Shown here in pieces: positions 1-8,239 of a stretch of DNA of 64,000 nucleotides (position 1 is the stretch's first letter; every line of letters begins with the position of its first letter). The notes beneath the pieces are model-generated. The model worked only from the letters and a program-made list of their open reading frames with translations, made no database searches and was not told the origin of the DNA. The position numbers and the translations under genes are program-made. This stretch comes from Pseudomonadota bacterium (lineage in GTDB: Bacteria > Pseudomonadota > Gammaproteobacteria > Pseudomonadales > Pseudohongiellaceae), in NCBI GenBank assembly GCA_027621405.1, contig JAQCBT010000012.1, positions 1-64,000 on the forward strand. Reading direction: 5' to 3'.

Positions 1-87
1 CACCTGGGCACAGCTAACACCCGGCTGGCGGGCTTGATCAACAGCTCCCTGTTTGAACTCAGGGCTATATCTTCTTCGCTTCGACAT
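1..87 (-). CDS. IS3-family transposase OrfA, N-terminal fragment cut by window edge
   Basis: From an ATG at 87-85 the minus strand reads MSKRRRYSPEFKQGAVD and continues through AQV to the window edge, 29 codons in all. The basic start and the RRYSPEFK pattern are typical of OrfA, the helix-turn-helix subunit that is translated alone or fused to the DDE-domain OrfB by frameshifting. A good ribosome site (AAAAGGAG) lies 6 bases upstream of the ATG. Whether the transposase is intact cannot be judged here. Confidence 0.72.
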   Translation of the reverse strand, partial: MSKRRRYSPEFKQGAVDQARQPGVSCAQV

Positions 88-152
88 AAACACTCCTTTT
101 GCCTATTATGAGGCTTCTTTGAAGTGTCCGCAAAATCGGGGTAGAACCCGCA
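1..152 (-). mobile_element. IS3-family insertion sequence, 5' end only
   Basis: The minus strand carries the start of an IS3-type OrfA 66 bases inside a sequence that looks like an IS3-family terminus. Read on the minus strand, it begins with TG at base 152 and soon reads GCGGACACTTC, similar to the inner part of many IS3-group inverted repeats. The rest of the element lies outside the window, so the other end, OrfB and any target duplication cannot be seen. The exact boundary at 152 is inferred from the TG terminus only. Confidence 0.6.
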
Positions 153-171
153 GGAGGTGGATGGTTTGGGC
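151..171 (+). repeat. 21-bp direct repeat, copy 1 (next to the IS end)
   Basis: A 21-base sequence containing GGAGGTGGATGGTTTGGGC occurs here and again, identically, at 560-580. The copy starts within two bases of the inferred IS3-family terminus. The two copies bracket the small DUF6447-type gene. On the minus strand both copies can be read as PNHPPP. Confidence 0.8.
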
Positions 172-230
172 TTTGTTTACTCAGAAGATAGAATGTTAGC
201 CGATCATTCAGGTAGAAGAGGTAATAGAAA

Positions 231-482
231 ATGGCAATAATCACCATAGACGGTAAAGAGTATGACGTTGAAACACTCTCAGACGAGACTAAAGCCCAGC
301 TGGGGAGCCTACAATACGTAGACTCTGAGCTTGCACGACTTCAGGCCCAAGCGGCCGCTTTGCAAACAGCCAGAATAGCTTATGGACGAGCATTAAAGGA
401 GACACTAGAGAAAGGCAAGGCCCCGGAAGAAGGCGAGGTCAGTATTGAAGGACTAGGTGACTCGATTCAGTTCGATAACTAA
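231..482 (+). CDS. DUF6447-family small protein
   Basis: An 83-residue soluble, acidic, mostly helical protein starting MAIITIDGKEYDVETLSDE. The opening ITIDGKEYDVETLSDETKAQ followed by a heptad-like segment rich in Leu, Ala and Gln (residues 30-60) matches what I remember of the DUF6447 family of uncharacterised proteobacterial proteins. No signal peptide or membrane segment is present. The ATG start is preceded by GAGGTAATAGAAA. A Rho-independent terminator follows at 516-543, so this is a single-gene unit. It sits between an IS3-family end and a second copy of a 21-bp repeat, which suggests a small mobile or rearranged locus. Function unknown. Confidence 0.7.
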   Translation: MAIITIDGKEYDVETLSDETKAQLGSLQYVDSELARLQAQAAALQTARIAYGRALKETLEKGKAPEEGEVSIEGLGDSIQFDN

Positions 483-515
483 AAAGCTAGTCAGATTAAG
501 TAAGTATACTTGGAG

Positions 516-543
516 GCCAACTCTTAACGGGGTTGGCTTTTTT
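516..543 (+). terminator. Rho-independent terminator of the DUF6447 gene
   Basis: Six-pair stem GCCAAC (516-521) / GTTGGC (532-537) with a 10-base loop, followed by six T. It lies 34 bases after the DUF6447 stop codon. Confidence 0.75.
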
Positions 544-559
544 GTGCATGAGGGTTTTC

Positions 560-580
560 CAGGAGGTGGATGGTTTGGGC
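560..580 (+). repeat. 21-bp direct repeat, copy 2
   Basis: Identical to 151-171. The flanks on both sides differ from copy 1, so only the 21 bases are shared. It lies just after the DUF6447 terminator in a stretch with no convincing gene on the plus strand. Confidence 0.8.
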
Positions 581-652
581 GTGCCCTGGAATCCGGTTTA
601 AGTAAGACGTTTTGTGCCCGTTGGATCAATTGGGCTACGATATGTCCAATCC

Positions 653-802
653 TCACGAATGAGGCGGGATATGGTCATTGTAATCCTCAGCAATCCATCG
701 GTACGCTTCTGCAAGCGATTTAAGCTGGTAATCAGCTTCCTCCGCGAGAGCATCCATTTGGCTAAACGATCCGCTTTTTTGGTGGGTACTAACACGTGCC
801 AT
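653..802 (-). CDS. Possible small ORF (49 aa), unknown
   Basis: The minus strand can encode 49 residues beginning MARVSTHQKSGSFSQMDALA, with an acidic, helix-prone second half (AEEADYQLKSLAEAYRWIAE). The composition looks protein-like, but there is no clear Shine-Dalgarno sequence before the ATG and I recognise no family. It is the only coding candidate in the 405-base gap between the DUF6447 gene and the DUF945 gene. It may be a decayed remnant belonging to the neighbouring IS-disturbed locus. Confidence 0.25.
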   Translation of the reverse strand: MARVSTHQKSGSFSQMDALAEEADYQLKSLAEAYRWIAEDYNDHIPPHS

Positions 803-888
803 TCTGGAGGCTAAAGTCTGTCACTGAACTGATGCAGCTTCAGGCTCGTAATTCACGAGCAATTGATATAATTATGTAGGTAACGAAG

Positions 889-2853
889 ATGAACAAAACT
901 CTCTTTTATGTCTTGCCAGCCCTCGTCGCGGCAGTGCTTGTTTATCTTGTCAGTATCATACTCGTCGGCGGTCAGCTTGAGTCGGCAATCAGCAATATAG
1001 AAGCGGACCTGATTCAGTCTGATGAGCTGATCGTCCACCGCTTTGAATACGAGCGCGGTTTTGGCGGTGGCGTGCTCCACTATGATCTGGAATTGTCAAC
1101 GAATTTTGATGGTATAGCTGGTGAGTTACTGGCGGAGATTGCGGCAGTCATGGGAGAACCGCGCATGGAAGGTGCCCTGGACGTGAGTCACGGCCCCTGG
1201 GTCGGCGCCGGAATGGGATTTGCAGTGGCTGGCACCAAGCTGGAATTTCCAGTGGGTGATGAAGTCCGCCGATCGTTGCCGCAGTACCCCGGTAACGCAC
1301 CGGCCGCAACGATCTATGCGTCGGTAGGATTCGATGGCAGCGCCAGTCTGCGCCTTGAGACATTGGCGTACGAAGGCCGACTGGTCTTGCAAGATGAATC
1401 GATCTCGCTGACAACTGCAGGGGTCGGAGCTGAGCTCCTACTCAGTGCTAACGACTTGGACGCGAGGCTGGATATTGGCAGGATCAGGTTGTCTGACGGG
1501 ACTGCGGAGATCGCCATAGATGGTATGACGCTGATCCTTGAGGCCAACAAAGACGTGTCGGAGCTAGCACTGTCCTTCGGTCTTGACGAATTGTCGGTAA
1601 GTGACGAAGGGTCGGAGACCCAACTTGGAGTGCAGTCAGTTGCCGGGTCGAGTATCTCGAGGAGGCTGCTACCGGGCATCTGGCTGGGAGACAATGATTA
1701 TAACGTTGAACGCGTTTCGCTCGAGGTAAACGGGACTGTGGTCGAAGCGTTAGATACCAGGATTTCTGGCGGGGTGGATGAGAAGCCTGACGGGCTACTT
1801 GCCGCGAACTCTCTTATCAGCGTCAGCGAGCTTATTGCCCCTAATGCCGCGTTAAAAGGAATTGAGCTGGGTTTAGGTTATGAGAATATCAATGCGCAGG
1901 CGCTGTCCGATTTTCTCCACCTTAGCGAGGAAATCGATGTTGATTCAGTAGATTCTGATGAACTCCTGGATGCCTTGCTGTCTTTAACCAATGCGTTGTC
2001 TGCGCACGGTCTCACTCTGACAGTCTCGCCCATCACCATTTCTATTGTTGAGTCAGGTGACACGAGTGCGGCGTTCAGTGTGGGCCTCAATGGACTGAAT
2101 TCCATTGAGGAGGCGACAGCCGAAGAGCTTCTTGAGGCAATGACCCTGTCGGGCGAGTTCAGCATCACGTCAGATGCAGCGCGTAAGCTGATTGAGATTG
2201 GTCTAACCAGTTCAGATGACACGCTTTCGGTGCAGGAATTGGAAGCAGCCGTTGACGCCGCATACCAACAGTTCATTTCAGCCATTGAAGGGTCCGGTGT
2301 TGTGGCGATCAGCGACACAGCTATCTCAACGCGGATTGAAATCGCGCGGGGCGCCATGCGGGTCAACGGTGAGGAGTCAGACGCCGGTGCAGCACTAATT
2401 GCGGCTGCGTTGAGTGAGCTGGGGGACTCTGGCGCGCTGCTCTCTAATACCGGGACCTCGGATTTTCCGGCAGAGGCACTGTATGAAAACGTGTCATTGG
2501 TGACGGGTTTTATGCCAGACCCCTATACTGTAGAGCTGGTTGCCGGAGGCGACAATCCGGCATCAAGCGAGCTTGGCACCGAATGTACAGGCAACGTAAC
2601 CTCCAGCCAGCCCGATGTAACGCTCAACTACACGGCGGGTTCTGACTATGGACTGTCTCTTTACGCCGAATCCGCCTCGGACACTACATTGATTGTACTG
2701 ACGCCGAACGGCTGGCAGTGTGACGATGACAGCTATGGCGACCTCAACCCCAACATCAGAATCGACAGCCCGCAATCGGGTGACTATCTTATCTGGATCG
2801 GCACTTATGATGGCGGTGTCGCCGATGCAGAACTAGGTATCTCGGAGTACTGA
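889..2853 (+). CDS. DUF945 (YdgA-like) envelope protein with C-terminal PPC-like domain
   Basis: The 654-residue product starts with one hydrophobic segment (about residues 5-28) and then the DUF945/YdgA pattern: ESAISNIEADL, then HRFEYERGFGGGVLHYDLEL, then long beta-rich, Asp/Ser-rich repeats expected in the periplasm. The last 100 residues differ. They read FMPDPYTVELVAGGD, a Cys pair, LNYTAGSDYGLSLYAESASD and SPQSGDYLIWIGTYDGG, which resembles the bacterial pre-peptidase C-terminal beta-sandwich found on secreted proteases. The protein is probably an inner-membrane-anchored periplasmic protein of unknown role. An ATG start after GTAACGAAG is used. It stands alone. The DUF945 call is firm and the tail-domain call moderate. 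Confidence 0.78.
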   Translation: MNKTLFYVLPALVAAVLVYLVSIILVGGQLESAISNIEADLIQSDELIVHRFEYERGFGGGVLHYDLELSTNFDGIAGELLAEIAAVMGEPRMEGALDVSHGPWVGAGMGFAVAGTKLEFPVGDEVRRSLPQYPGNAPAATIYASVGFDGSASLRLETLAYEGRLVLQDESISLTTAGVGAELLLSANDLDARLDIGRIRLSDGTAEIAIDGMTLILEANKDVSELALSFGLDELSVSDEGSETQLGVQSVAGSSISRRLLPGIWLGDNDYNVERVSLEVNGTVVEALDTRISGGVDEKPDGLLAANSLISVSELIAPNAALKGIELGLGYENINAQALSDFLHLSEEIDVDSVDSDELLDALLSLTNALSAHGLTLTVSPITISIVESGDTSAAFSVGLNGLNSIEEATAEELLEAMTLSGEFSITSDAARKLIEIGLTSSDDTLSVQELEAAVDAAYQQFISAIEGSGVVAISDTAISTRIEIARGAMRVNGEESDAGAALIAAALSELGDSGALLSNTGTSDFPAEALYENVSLVTGFMPDPYTVELVAGGDNPASSELGTECTGNVTSSQPDVTLNYTAGSDYGLSLYAESASDTTLIVLTPNGWQCDDDSYGDLNPNIRIDSPQSGDYLIWIGTYDGGVADAELGISEY

Positions 2854-3037
2854 ATTCTTCAGGCCTCTGTACTCCCCGGATCATGGTTGACGCGAATAAT
2901 CTGTCTGGCTCAAAAAGCCTCATCTCTGCTGTGATGGGTTTCTTGCTCGGAAATATTTGAGCGACAAACTTTTATGTGGTTGCGGTAGTCTAAATTTGGG
3001 AATAATTGACATAAACCAGCATAGAAACCAGGACGCT

Positions 3038-3727
3038 ATGGCTCACAAATTTTCTCTCCCTATCTTACTGGCAGCAGTAATTGTGCCAACAGTGACGTCA
3101 GCTCAGGATGTGCCAGCAAGCACCGACACTGCCAGCGATGCAGAATTCGCACTTTTTGAAAGCCTCGACGGCGCCACCAACAACAACGCCTCCGACGTAC
3201 CCGGGGCCAGCAACGCCAATAGCGCCGTGAGCCGGGCTACCCAGGCCACTCCAGCCTTTGTGCTGTTGGGGACCACCCGTATCGGCGATGCGCAGTCCGC
3301 CCTGCTCAGGCACCTCTCCGGGGAGGTAATCCGGGTGCCCCTTACCGGCACTAGCAACCCCATTCCGGGCCATGAGCTTTACACCATTGTCGACAGGCAG
3401 TCGGGCCAGGTCTCGGTACGGTATCCCGCCGCGATTCCCTGCGGCGATTTTCCGGACCAGGGCGTGGACTGCGATGCCAACACAAATATTGCCACCCTGA
3501 GCCTGACCACGGCCCGTGCGGTTATCACCGAAACGGTCGCCGAAGAAGCCCAGGCGCCGGAGGCAGAGACCATCAGAAACCCCTTCGAGGCCATTCGTGA
3601 ACGGGGCAGGATTGGCGACCCTAATCAGCCGGCCCGATTCCAGCCGCGGCGTATACCCCCGGAAGATGTACCGCCGGGCTATCGCGTGGTCTCCACCCCC
3701 TTTGGCGATCGCCTCGTCGAGCAGTAG
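3038..3727 (+). CDS. Secreted hypothetical protein
   Basis: A 229-residue product from the ATG at 3038, which follows ACCAGGACGCT. An earlier in-frame start at 2957 would add 27 residues before the signal peptide and is disfavoured. MAHKFSLPILLAAVIVPTVTSAQD is a classical cleavable signal peptide ending in SAQ. The mature part is Asp/Asn/Ala-rich at first, then has a beta-rich core containing the pattern FVLLGTTRIGDAQSALLRHL, two Cys (PCGDF, VDCDA) that may form a disulphide, and a Pro/Arg-rich tail. I recognise no family. It probably resides in the periplasm or is exported. Confidence 0.65.
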   Translation: MAHKFSLPILLAAVIVPTVTSAQDVPASTDTASDAEFALFESLDGATNNNASDVPGASNANSAVSRATQATPAFVLLGTTRIGDAQSALLRHLSGEVIRVPLTGTSNPIPGHELYTIVDRQSGQVSVRYPAAIPCGDFPDQGVDCDANTNIATLSLTTARAVITETVAEEAQAPEAETIRNPFEAIRERGRIGDPNQPARFQPRRIPPEDVPPGYRVVSTPFGDRLVEQ

Positions 3728-3887
3728 CCGCTAGTTATCACCCAATAATAAGCCTCGTAGCGGGCACATCAGGCCCGGTGGCCCGTTCAAGCGCATCTCG
3801 GGTCGCTCCTGCGCCTGAATCTCGCATAAAATAGGGTGCAAATCCCGAACCTCACTCCAATCGAGCTGCGCATAGAAAGGATATACC

Positions 3888-4754
3888 GTGACGGCCGCTG
3901 CTGCCTCAGAACATCGCCCGCTCCTCCGAATAGCGATTGTTAGCTACCACTCTCCCCGGGACGAGCTAGCCCACGCGCTGGGCTCTGTGGCAAGCGCGCT
4001 GCGGGTACTGAAAACAGCCGCTACGCCCACACAAGACGAGACCTTCGCCGAGATCCTGCTCATCGATAACAGCGAGGATGGACAGCTACGCCTGAATCAA
4101 TTTGCTGACTTGAGCGTCCCCCTGGGTGAACTGAATACCGAGCTGCGCCTGATTCAGGGGCAGGGCAATGTGGGCTATGGCGCAGCCCAGAACCTTGCCC
4201 TGGTCAATTCAAGAGCACGGTTTCATTTGATCATGAATCCAGATGTCGTCGTCGCTGACGAGGCGCTTAAAAATGGCATCGATTACCTGCAGCAGAATCC
4301 CGATGTGGCTGTGCTCAGCCCCTCAGCCAGTGATAGCAACGGTGCGAAACAATATCTGTGTAAGCAATACCCGTCACTGCTCAATTTCTTTCTGCGTGGG
4401 TTTATGCCTGGCGTTGTTCAGGCCTTGTTCCAGCACAGGCTTGCCCATTATGAAATGCGCTCGCTCCGCGAGGACCAGCCGAGCAAGGGCATCCCGATTA
4501 TCAGCGGTTGCTTCATGCTGGGCCGCACCCGTACTCTGCAGGAAGTACATGGATTCGATGAGCGCTATTTCCTGTATTTCGAGGATTTCGACCTCTCCAT
4601 GCGCCTGAACAGGCACCGCACGCTGGCCTATCTACCCACCATGCACATCATTCACAATGGGGGCAACGCTGCCGGCAAGGGGTCCAGACATATAGGTCTG
4701 TTCGTTCGCTCGGCCAGGCACTTCTTTAGCACCTGGGGCTGGCGATTGTTTTGA
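3888..4754 (+). CDS. Family 2 glycosyltransferase (rhamnosyltransferase-like)
   Basis: A GT-A-fold glycosyltransferase of 288 residues: RIAIVSYHSPRDEL at the N-terminus, LLIDNSEDG, GNVGYGAAQNLAL, then MNPDVVV (the DXD-like nucleotide-sugar site, near residue 115), and late EDFDLSMRL with an aromatic FDERYFLYFEDFD stretch. This arrangement matches GT2 enzymes that transfer sugars, often rhamnose, to lipid-linked O-antigen or other surface glycans at the cytoplasmic membrane face. The GTG start follows GAAAGGATATACC. The stop overlaps a possible TTG start of the next gene, and the dTDP-rhamnose genes follow, so dTDP-rhamnose is a plausible donor. The acceptor is unknown. Confidence 0.82.
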   Translation: MTAAAASEHRPLLRIAIVSYHSPRDELAHALGSVASALRVLKTAATPTQDETFAEILLIDNSEDGQLRLNQFADLSVPLGELNTELRLIQGQGNVGYGAAQNLALVNSRARFHLIMNPDVVVADEALKNGIDYLQQNPDVAVLSPSASDSNGAKQYLCKQYPSLLNFFLRGFMPGVVQALFQHRLAHYEMRSLREDQPSKGIPIISGCFMLGRTRTLQEVHGFDERYFLYFEDFDLSMRLNRHRTLAYLPTMHIIHNGGNAAGKGSRHIGLFVRSARHFFSTWGWRLF

Positions 4755-4783
4755 GCGACTCCAATCCCAAGGAAAACGACGTC

Positions 4784-5818
4784 ATGCCATCATGTGCTGG
4801 AACCGTCACTTCACCAGATCACAGGCCCAAAGAAGGCGACCTGGCACTGGTCACTGGAGCCACTGGATTCATCGGTCGACACCTGGTGCGCAAGCTAGTT
4901 GAGTCTGGCTGGCGAGTGCGGGCCCTGGTGAGAAAGGAAGACGAGTCGGGTTTGCTGGATCGCTGTGAGCAATGGCTGGGAACCTTGCAGGATCAGCAGA
5001 CCCTGGCTACAGCCTGTGAGGGGGTGGACGTCGTCTTTCACCTGGCCGGAATCGCCCATGCTGGAATAGGTGACAGTAACGCGCTGGATTCGGTGAACGT
5101 GGAAGGAACACGCAAGTTGGTTGCGGCCAGCCAGCAACAGCGAGTACCGAGATTCATTTTCTTCTCCAGTATTCTGGCCGCCACCCCCGATGAGTCAGCT
5201 TATGCCGCGAGCAAGAAGCGGGCGGAGGTCCTGGTGCTTGAGGCGGCCAATGAAGGATTTCAGCCCGCTATCCTGCGACCGGTCAACGTCTATGGCGTCG
5301 GCATGCGCGGCAACATCGCAGGATTGATCAGGCGTATCCGCAAGGGGTCGCTGCCACCACTGCCGAAACTGCAAAACCCGGTGCCACTGGTCTCCGTGGA
5401 CGACCTGGTGGAGGTCGCCTGCCGCGCCGCGCAAGCACCTGCCAGCGCCGGCCAGATCTATCCCGTTGGCGACGGCCAGTCCTATACCCCACTATCGCTG
5501 GAGAGCGCCATATACACGGCTCTGGGCCGAAAAAAGCCAGCCTGGCATACGCCTCGTATGGTATTCTTCCTAGCCTCCTTGCTGGCCCAGACGGCCAATA
5601 GCGTGGGGCTCTGGAAGAACGATCTGGGGCTCCGAACCTACCGCAATCTGGTGGGGGCGGGATCGCGTACTCCGGGGCAGGAAAAGAGACAGGAAGAGAG
5701 ACAGGAACAGGGGGAGAACAGGGATGATTGCGAAAAAATCGCAGCTGAACTCGGCTACCGTCCGGTTCAGACATTTCAGGACGTTCTCCCACACATACTG
5801 GCTGCCATGGAGTCTTAG
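4784..5818 (+). CDS. NAD(P)-dependent sugar epimerase/dehydratase (extended SDR)
   Basis: Extended short-chain dehydrogenase: TGATGFIGRHLVRKL nucleotide-binding loop, DVVFHLAGIAHAG, and the YAASKKRAE catalytic Tyr-x3-Lys. It resembles UDP-sugar 4-epimerases such as those acting on UDP-GlcNAc in O-antigen clusters; the exact sugar is not visible. I start it at the ATG at 4784, which has AAGGA nine bases upstream; a TTG at 4751 would overlap the glycosyltransferase by four bases and add 11 residues. Near the C-terminus the DNA repeats GAGACAGGAA and encodes a charged GQEKRQEERQEQGENRDD insert unlike the rest of the protein. Confidence 0.8.
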   Translation: MPSCAGTVTSPDHRPKEGDLALVTGATGFIGRHLVRKLVESGWRVRALVRKEDESGLLDRCEQWLGTLQDQQTLATACEGVDVVFHLAGIAHAGIGDSNALDSVNVEGTRKLVAASQQQRVPRFIFFSSILAATPDESAYAASKKRAEVLVLEAANEGFQPAILRPVNVYGVGMRGNIAGLIRRIRKGSLPPLPKLQNPVPLVSVDDLVEVACRAAQAPASAGQIYPVGDGQSYTPLSLESAIYTALGRKKPAWHTPRMVFFLASLLAQTANSVGLWKNDLGLRTYRNLVGAGSRTPGQEKRQEERQEQGENRDDCEKIAAELGYRPVQTFQDVLPHILAAMES

Positions 5819-5873
5819 GCACTCTCTGCAGGCCAGTCTCAATGCATAAGCAGACACGCACGAAGCACAGCCA

Positions 5874-6773
5874 ATGACGCAAGCCACTCATGCCACTCCC
5901 GCCACAAAGGGCATTATCCTCGCCGGAGGCACCGGTTCACGACTTCACCCCATGACCATCTCCGTGAGCAAGCAGCTCATGCCGGTCTACGATAAGCCCA
6001 TGATCTATTACCCGCTGGCGACCCTGATGCAGGCGGGTATTCGGGAAATCCTGATCATCACCACCCCGGAAGACAGCGCCGCCTACCAGAATCTGTTGGG
6101 GGACGGTGCCGGTTGGGGTCTGTCTGTTCAGTATGCAGTACAGCCCAGGCCCGAGGGTCTGGCACAGGCCTTCATCATCGGTGAAGAGTTCGTCGGCGAC
6201 AGCCGGGTCTGTCTGATACTGGGTGACAACATCTTCTACGGTAACGACATCGAGGATACCCTCAAGGCGGCGGTGGAACAGAAAGAGGGTGCCAGCGTGT
6301 TTGCCTACTACGTGACCGATCCCGAACGCTATGGTGTGGTGACCCTGGATAAGAATAACAATGCCATCGACCTGGAAGAGAAGCCAGCACAGCCTAAATC
6401 CCACTATGCCGTGACGGGCTTGTACATGTATGACAACGAGGTCGTGGAGATCGCGAAGAACATCAAACCCTCAGCCCGGGGCGAACTCGAAATCACCGAC
6501 GTGAACAAGGTGTACCTGGAGCGCAAGAAATTGAAGGTTGCCCTGTTTGATCGGGGCACCGCCTGGCTGGATACCGGTACCATTCAATCCCTCCTCGATG
6601 CGGCCAATTTCATCCGCGTACTCGAGGAACGGCAGGGCCTGAAGATCGGCTGTCCGGAAGAGATCGCCTACCGGCAGGGCTTTATCGACGCCGAGCAACT
6701 GAAGGAGCTCGCCCGTAAACTGGACAAGAGTGGCTACGGCGAATACCTGCTGGAATTACTGCGCCAGTCCTGA
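5874..6773 (+). CDS. rmlA: Glucose-1-phosphate thymidylyltransferase
   Basis: First enzyme of dTDP-L-rhamnose synthesis: glucose-1-phosphate + dTTP gives dTDP-glucose + PPi. The 299 residues carry the nucleotidyltransferase signature [56 protein letters not shown] and a C-terminal helical part, the full usual length. It leads the compact set rmlA-rmlC-rmlD-rmlB, all on the plus strand. The enzyme is cytoplasmic and in known homologues is feedback-inhibited by dTDP-rhamnose. Start ATG at 5874; no strong Shine-Dalgarno is visible (AAGCACAGCCA). Confidence 0.95.
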   Translation: MTQATHATPATKGIILAGGTGSRLHPMTISVSKQLMPVYDKPMIYYPLATLMQAGIREILIITTPEDSAAYQNLLGDGAGWGLSVQYAVQPRPEGLAQAFIIGEEFVGDSRVCLILGDNIFYGNDIEDTLKAAVEQKEGASVFAYYVTDPERYGVVTLDKNNNAIDLEEKPAQPKSHYAVTGLYMYDNEVVEIAKNIKPSARGELEITDVNKVYLERKKLKVALFDRGTAWLDTGTIQSLLDAANFIRVLEERQGLKIGCPEEIAYRQGFIDAEQLKELARKLDKSGYGEYLLELLRQS

Positions 6774-6797
6774 CCCTGATTACAGGCTGCTCATCCC

Positions 6798-7343
6798 ATG
6801 ATCATAACCCCTACCGCCATCCCCGATGTCCTGCTGCTGGAACCCGCCGTGCATGGCGACGAGCGGGGCTATTTCATGGAGACGTTTCGGCGTAGTCATT
6901 TTCTGGAGCGGGGGATCGACTTCGATTTCGTGCAGGACAACCAGAGTCGTTCGGTGCAGGGCACCCTGCGCGGGCTGCACTACCAAAGGGAGTTTCCCCA
7001 GGGCAAGCTGGCCCGGGCCCTGTCTGGTGAACTGTTCGACGTGGCAGTAGACATCCGCAAGTCATCACCCACCTTTGGGCAATGGGTAGGCGTGGTGCTG
7101 TCCGGCGAGAACAAGCGGCAGTTGTGGATACCGCCGGGCTTCGCGCACGGCTTCTATGTGATCAGTGAATCGGCGGAACTCAGTTACAAGTGCACCGAGT
7201 ACTACCATCCCGAAGACGACCACAGCATTCTCTGGAACGACCCGGACATTGGCATTGAATGGCCCCTCATCGATGCTGAACCACTACTTTCCGGTAAAGA
7301 CAGGCAGGCCTCGACGCTTGCCAGCGCCACGCTATTCCCATGA
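6798..7343 (+). CDS. rmlC: dTDP-4-dehydrorhamnose 3,5-epimerase
   Basis: Third step of the rhamnose pathway, epimerising dTDP-4-keto-6-deoxyglucose at C3 and C5. The 181-residue cupin shows FQDNQSRS-like and GTLRGLHYQ motifs (the His of RGLHYQ is the catalytic base in the family), QLWIPPGFAHGFYV and KCTEYYHPEDD. The length is normal. It overlaps rmlD by four bases (ATGA), indicating translational coupling. Confidence 0.95.
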   Translation: MIITPTAIPDVLLLEPAVHGDERGYFMETFRRSHFLERGIDFDFVQDNQSRSVQGTLRGLHYQREFPQGKLARALSGELFDVAVDIRKSSPTFGQWVGVVLSGENKRQLWIPPGFAHGFYVISESAELSYKCTEYYHPEDDHSILWNDPDIGIEWPLIDAEPLLSGKDRQASTLASATLFP

Positions 7344-8227
7344 CAGGCAGAGTGCTTCTCACCGGCGCCAGCGGTCAGCTTGGGCAGAGCTTTTGCCAGT
7401 TCTGGGATTCGGCTGAGCAAGATCAGGCGTGGCAGCTTGTCGCCCTGGGCAGGGACGAATTCGACCTGACCGACGAACAGGGGATGCTCACAGCTCTCGA
7501 AACCCGCCAGCCCGACATCCTGCTCAACGCCGCGGCCTACACTGCCGTGGACGGGGCGGAGACTGACAGTGCTACGGCATTCCAGGTCAACGCCTCGGCC
7601 GTGGACACCATGGCGCGTTGGTGCCAACAGCACGCTGCCCGCATGATTCATGTCTCCACCGACTTCGTCTTCGACGGTAAGGCAACAAGGCCCTACCAGC
7701 CGGAGCATGCAACCGCGCCCCTGGGGGTCTACGGAACCAGTAAACGGGAAGGTGAAAAGCGCTTGCTGGAAGCCTTGCCTGCTGCAACCATCGTCCGCAC
7801 CTCCTGGCTCTATTCCGAGTATGGTCACAATTTTGTGAAGACCATGCTGCGATTGATGCGCGAGAAAGACAGCCTCGGCATCGTGGACGACCAACGCGGG
7901 TCACCCACGTCTACCCATTCCCTGGCCAGGCTGCTGCACACCCTGGTTACAGAAGAGTGTCCCGCGGGTATTTATCACTGGAACGATGGCGCAGACATAA
8001 GCTGGTACGCATTCGCCCAGGCGATTCAGCGACAGGGACTGGCCTGTGGCCTGTTGCATAAGGCCATTCCCCTGCATCCACTGACCACGGCAGACTACCC
8101 GACGCCCGCAACGCGCCCGGCCTATAGTGTGATGGACAGAAGCAAGGCGCTCGACCTCAAGGGTGTGGAAGCATCAAATTGGGAAGTCGAACTACGCAGA
8201 GTGATAGACGCTCTCGCAATGAATTGA
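7340..8227 (+). CDS. rmlD: dTDP-4-dehydrorhamnose reductase
   Basis: Last step: NAD(P)H reduction of dTDP-4-keto-L-rhamnose to dTDP-L-rhamnose. The 295 residues have a Rossmann start LLTGASGQLGQSF, the family run NAAAYTAVDGAE, HVSTDFVFDG, and the catalytic YGTSKREGE. Residues near the end (YPTPATRPAYSVMD) match the usual RmlD substrate loop. It starts inside the rmlC stop and is followed 12 bases later by rmlB. Confidence 0.94.
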   Translation: MTGRVLLTGASGQLGQSFCQFWDSAEQDQAWQLVALGRDEFDLTDEQGMLTALETRQPDILLNAAAYTAVDGAETDSATAFQVNASAVDTMARWCQQHAARMIHVSTDFVFDGKATRPYQPEHATAPLGVYGTSKREGEKRLLEALPAATIVRTSWLYSEYGHNFVKTMLRLMREKDSLGIVDDQRGSPTSTHSLARLLHTLVTEECPAGIYHWNDGADISWYAFAQAIQRQGLACGLLHKAIPLHPLTTADYPTPATRPAYSVMDRSKALDLKGVEASNWEVELRRVIDALAMN

Positions 8228-8239
8228 ACAGAAGGGAAA

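Noticed and set aside
457..723. 88-codon plus-strand ORF after the DUF6447 gene
   Set aside because: It begins inside the DUF6447 gene in another frame, runs through its terminator and the 21-bp repeat, and shows no family pattern.
5328..5891. 187-codon minus-strand ORF opposite the sugar epimerase
   Set aside because: Pro/Arg-rich shadow of the strongly coding plus-strand epimerase gene; no ribosome site or family.
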